From positions 434,001-498,000 of the forward strand of contig NZ_JAHKPI010000014.1 of NCBI RefSeq assembly GCF_018860425.1: a stretch of 64,000 bases of DNA, in the 5' to 3' direction. The first letter of the stretch is position 1. Each line of letters starts with the position of its first letter. The translations under genes and the position numbers were made by a program. This document shows, piece after piece, positions 63,466 through 64,000 of this stretch. This stretch comes from Marinobacter sp. F3R08 (GTDB lineage: Bacteria > Pseudomonadota > Gammaproteobacteria > Pseudomonadales > Oleiphilaceae). The notes beneath the pieces were generated by a model. The model worked only from the letters and a program-made list of their open reading frames with translations, was not told the origin of the DNA and did not search any database.

Positions 63466-64000
63466 ATGGCAATGCTCAAGGCGCTGGTGGTTGATGACGC
63501 CAGCTTTGTACGTGATCTGGTCAAACGAACCGTTCGCCAGCGTTTTCCTGTGATCGAGACAACCGATGCCCAGAATGGTCGGCGAGCCCAGTCGCTGATG
63601 TCCCGGACGGCGTTTGACCTGATTCTGTGCGACTGGGAAATGCCCGAAATGTCGGGTCTGGAGTTGTTGCAGTGGATGCGCCAGCAACCCCAGTATGAAA
63701 ACGTACCCTTCATCATGATTACCAGCCGGGGTGATAAAGATCATGTTATTGAGGCGGTCAAAGAAGGCGTTTCCGAATATCTGGGTAAACCCTTCAGCCC
63801 CGACGGTCTGAGCAAGAAAATCATCAAGGTGATGGGGCGTAAACTCAAAGACGCCATGGATCGCAGCGGCAAGTCCCTGGCGAGCCCCGCCGATGCTTTC
63901 AAGGAATCCGCCAACATTCTGACCCGTAAGCCGGAATCCGTGCCTGAGAACGCGGCCGCTCCGGCACCTGCCTCACCCTCACGGACACAAGCTTCGGCAA
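63466..64000 (+). CDS. CheY-like response regulator, partial
   Basis: At least 178 residues, running off the right edge. The receiver domain (1-125) has acidic pocket VVDDAS, phospho-acceptor Asp in LILCDWEMPEMSG, Thr/Ser in MITSRGDKD and Lys in YLGKPFSP. A linker rich in Ala, Pro and Ser follows (EN-AAAPAPASPSRTQAS), suggesting a further domain beyond the window. ATG 63466 follows GGGGAAGG. The output function cannot be told from what is visible. Confidence 0.85.
   Translation, partial: MAMLKALVVDDASFVRDLVKRTVRQRFPVIETTDAQNGRRAQSLMSRTAFDLILCDWEMPEMSGLELLQWMRQQPQYENVPFIMITSRGDKDHVIEAVKEGVSEYLGKPFSPDGLSKKIIKVMGRKLKDAMDRSGKSLASPADAFKESANILTRKPESVPENAAAPAPASPSRTQASA

Noticed and set aside
1..64000. 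tRNA, rRNA, CRISPR, insertion sequences, prophage or integrase
   Set aside because: No cloverleaf-like sequence, regular repeat-spacer pattern, transposase or integrase motif was seen on either strand.

Overview
The window looks like chromosomal DNA from a marine gammaproteobacterium of the Marinobacter type. This is an inference from protein content and moderate-to-high GC with tightly packed genes: ThiI, UvrD, RapA, FadE, RsuA and SelU of gammaproteobacterial type, an extended PstC/PstA pair, and a Gac/Csr-type regulatory RNA. I see no rRNA, tRNA, CRISPR array, insertion sequence or prophage.

Layout. 0-8 kb is housekeeping: nucleotide nucleosidase ppnN (cut by the left edge), tRNA thiolation thiI, a divergent pair of acetylpolyamine amidohydrolase and aldehyde dehydrogenase, a composite palindromic intergenic element, and uvrD. 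8-21 kb is a metal(loid) defence region. It holds a Cys-rich-loop permease operon with a glutamine amidotransferase and an ArsR regulator, then arsH-acr3 divergent from an arsC-arsR fusion, gapdh and arsJ, then iron exporter fetAB, an MFS transporter, and a second permease with a small CxxC redox protein. uppP lies between the two ars blocks. 21-27 kb has a tRNA-queuosine mannosyltransferase-like gene, a giant pyruvate:ferredoxin oxidoreductase (nifJ) translationally coupled to a dihydroorotate-dehydrogenase-like gene, and a thioesterase. 27.7-33.3 kb is a complete phosphate-uptake operon pstS-pstC-pstA-pstB-phoU behind a clear Pho box. 33-40 kb is a run of mostly minus-strand genes (HIT protein, UbiF-like hydroxylase, YbaK-like deacylase, MscS channel, SelU), a methyltransferase, then the most notable element of the window: a GGA-rich RNA of about 228 nt (38763-38990, minus) with its own promoter, terminator and far-upstream GacA/UvrY-type palindrome. 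It is a candidate CsrB/RsmZ-class antagonist of CsrA. 40-64 kb holds vanZ-like, cysZ, rapA, fadE, crcB, a cold-shock gene, a dienelactone hydrolase, a decayed alanine dehydrogenase remnant, GST, Yip1-like, a Tat/lipobox PhoD phosphatase, a P-type cation ATPase, a divergent phosphoketolase-like enzyme, ilvD, pbpG, a one-domain asparaginase-like protein, rsuA, a membrane hydrolase, a lytic transglycosylase and a response regulator cut by the right edge.

How parts work together. ArsC reduces arsenate and Acr3 exports arsenite. GAPDH plus ArsJ make and export 1-arseno-3-phosphoglycerate. ArsH oxidises trivalent organoarsenicals, and the two DUF318-type permeases are candidates for further (organo)arsenical export. 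Arsenate resistance and high-affinity phosphate uptake with PhoD are physiologically linked because arsenate mimics phosphate. Non-coding stretches are mostly short. The longest are 5533-5840 (palindromic element and uvrD promoter region), 38772-39173 (the Csr-type RNA and its control region) and 47627-48084 (pseudogene).
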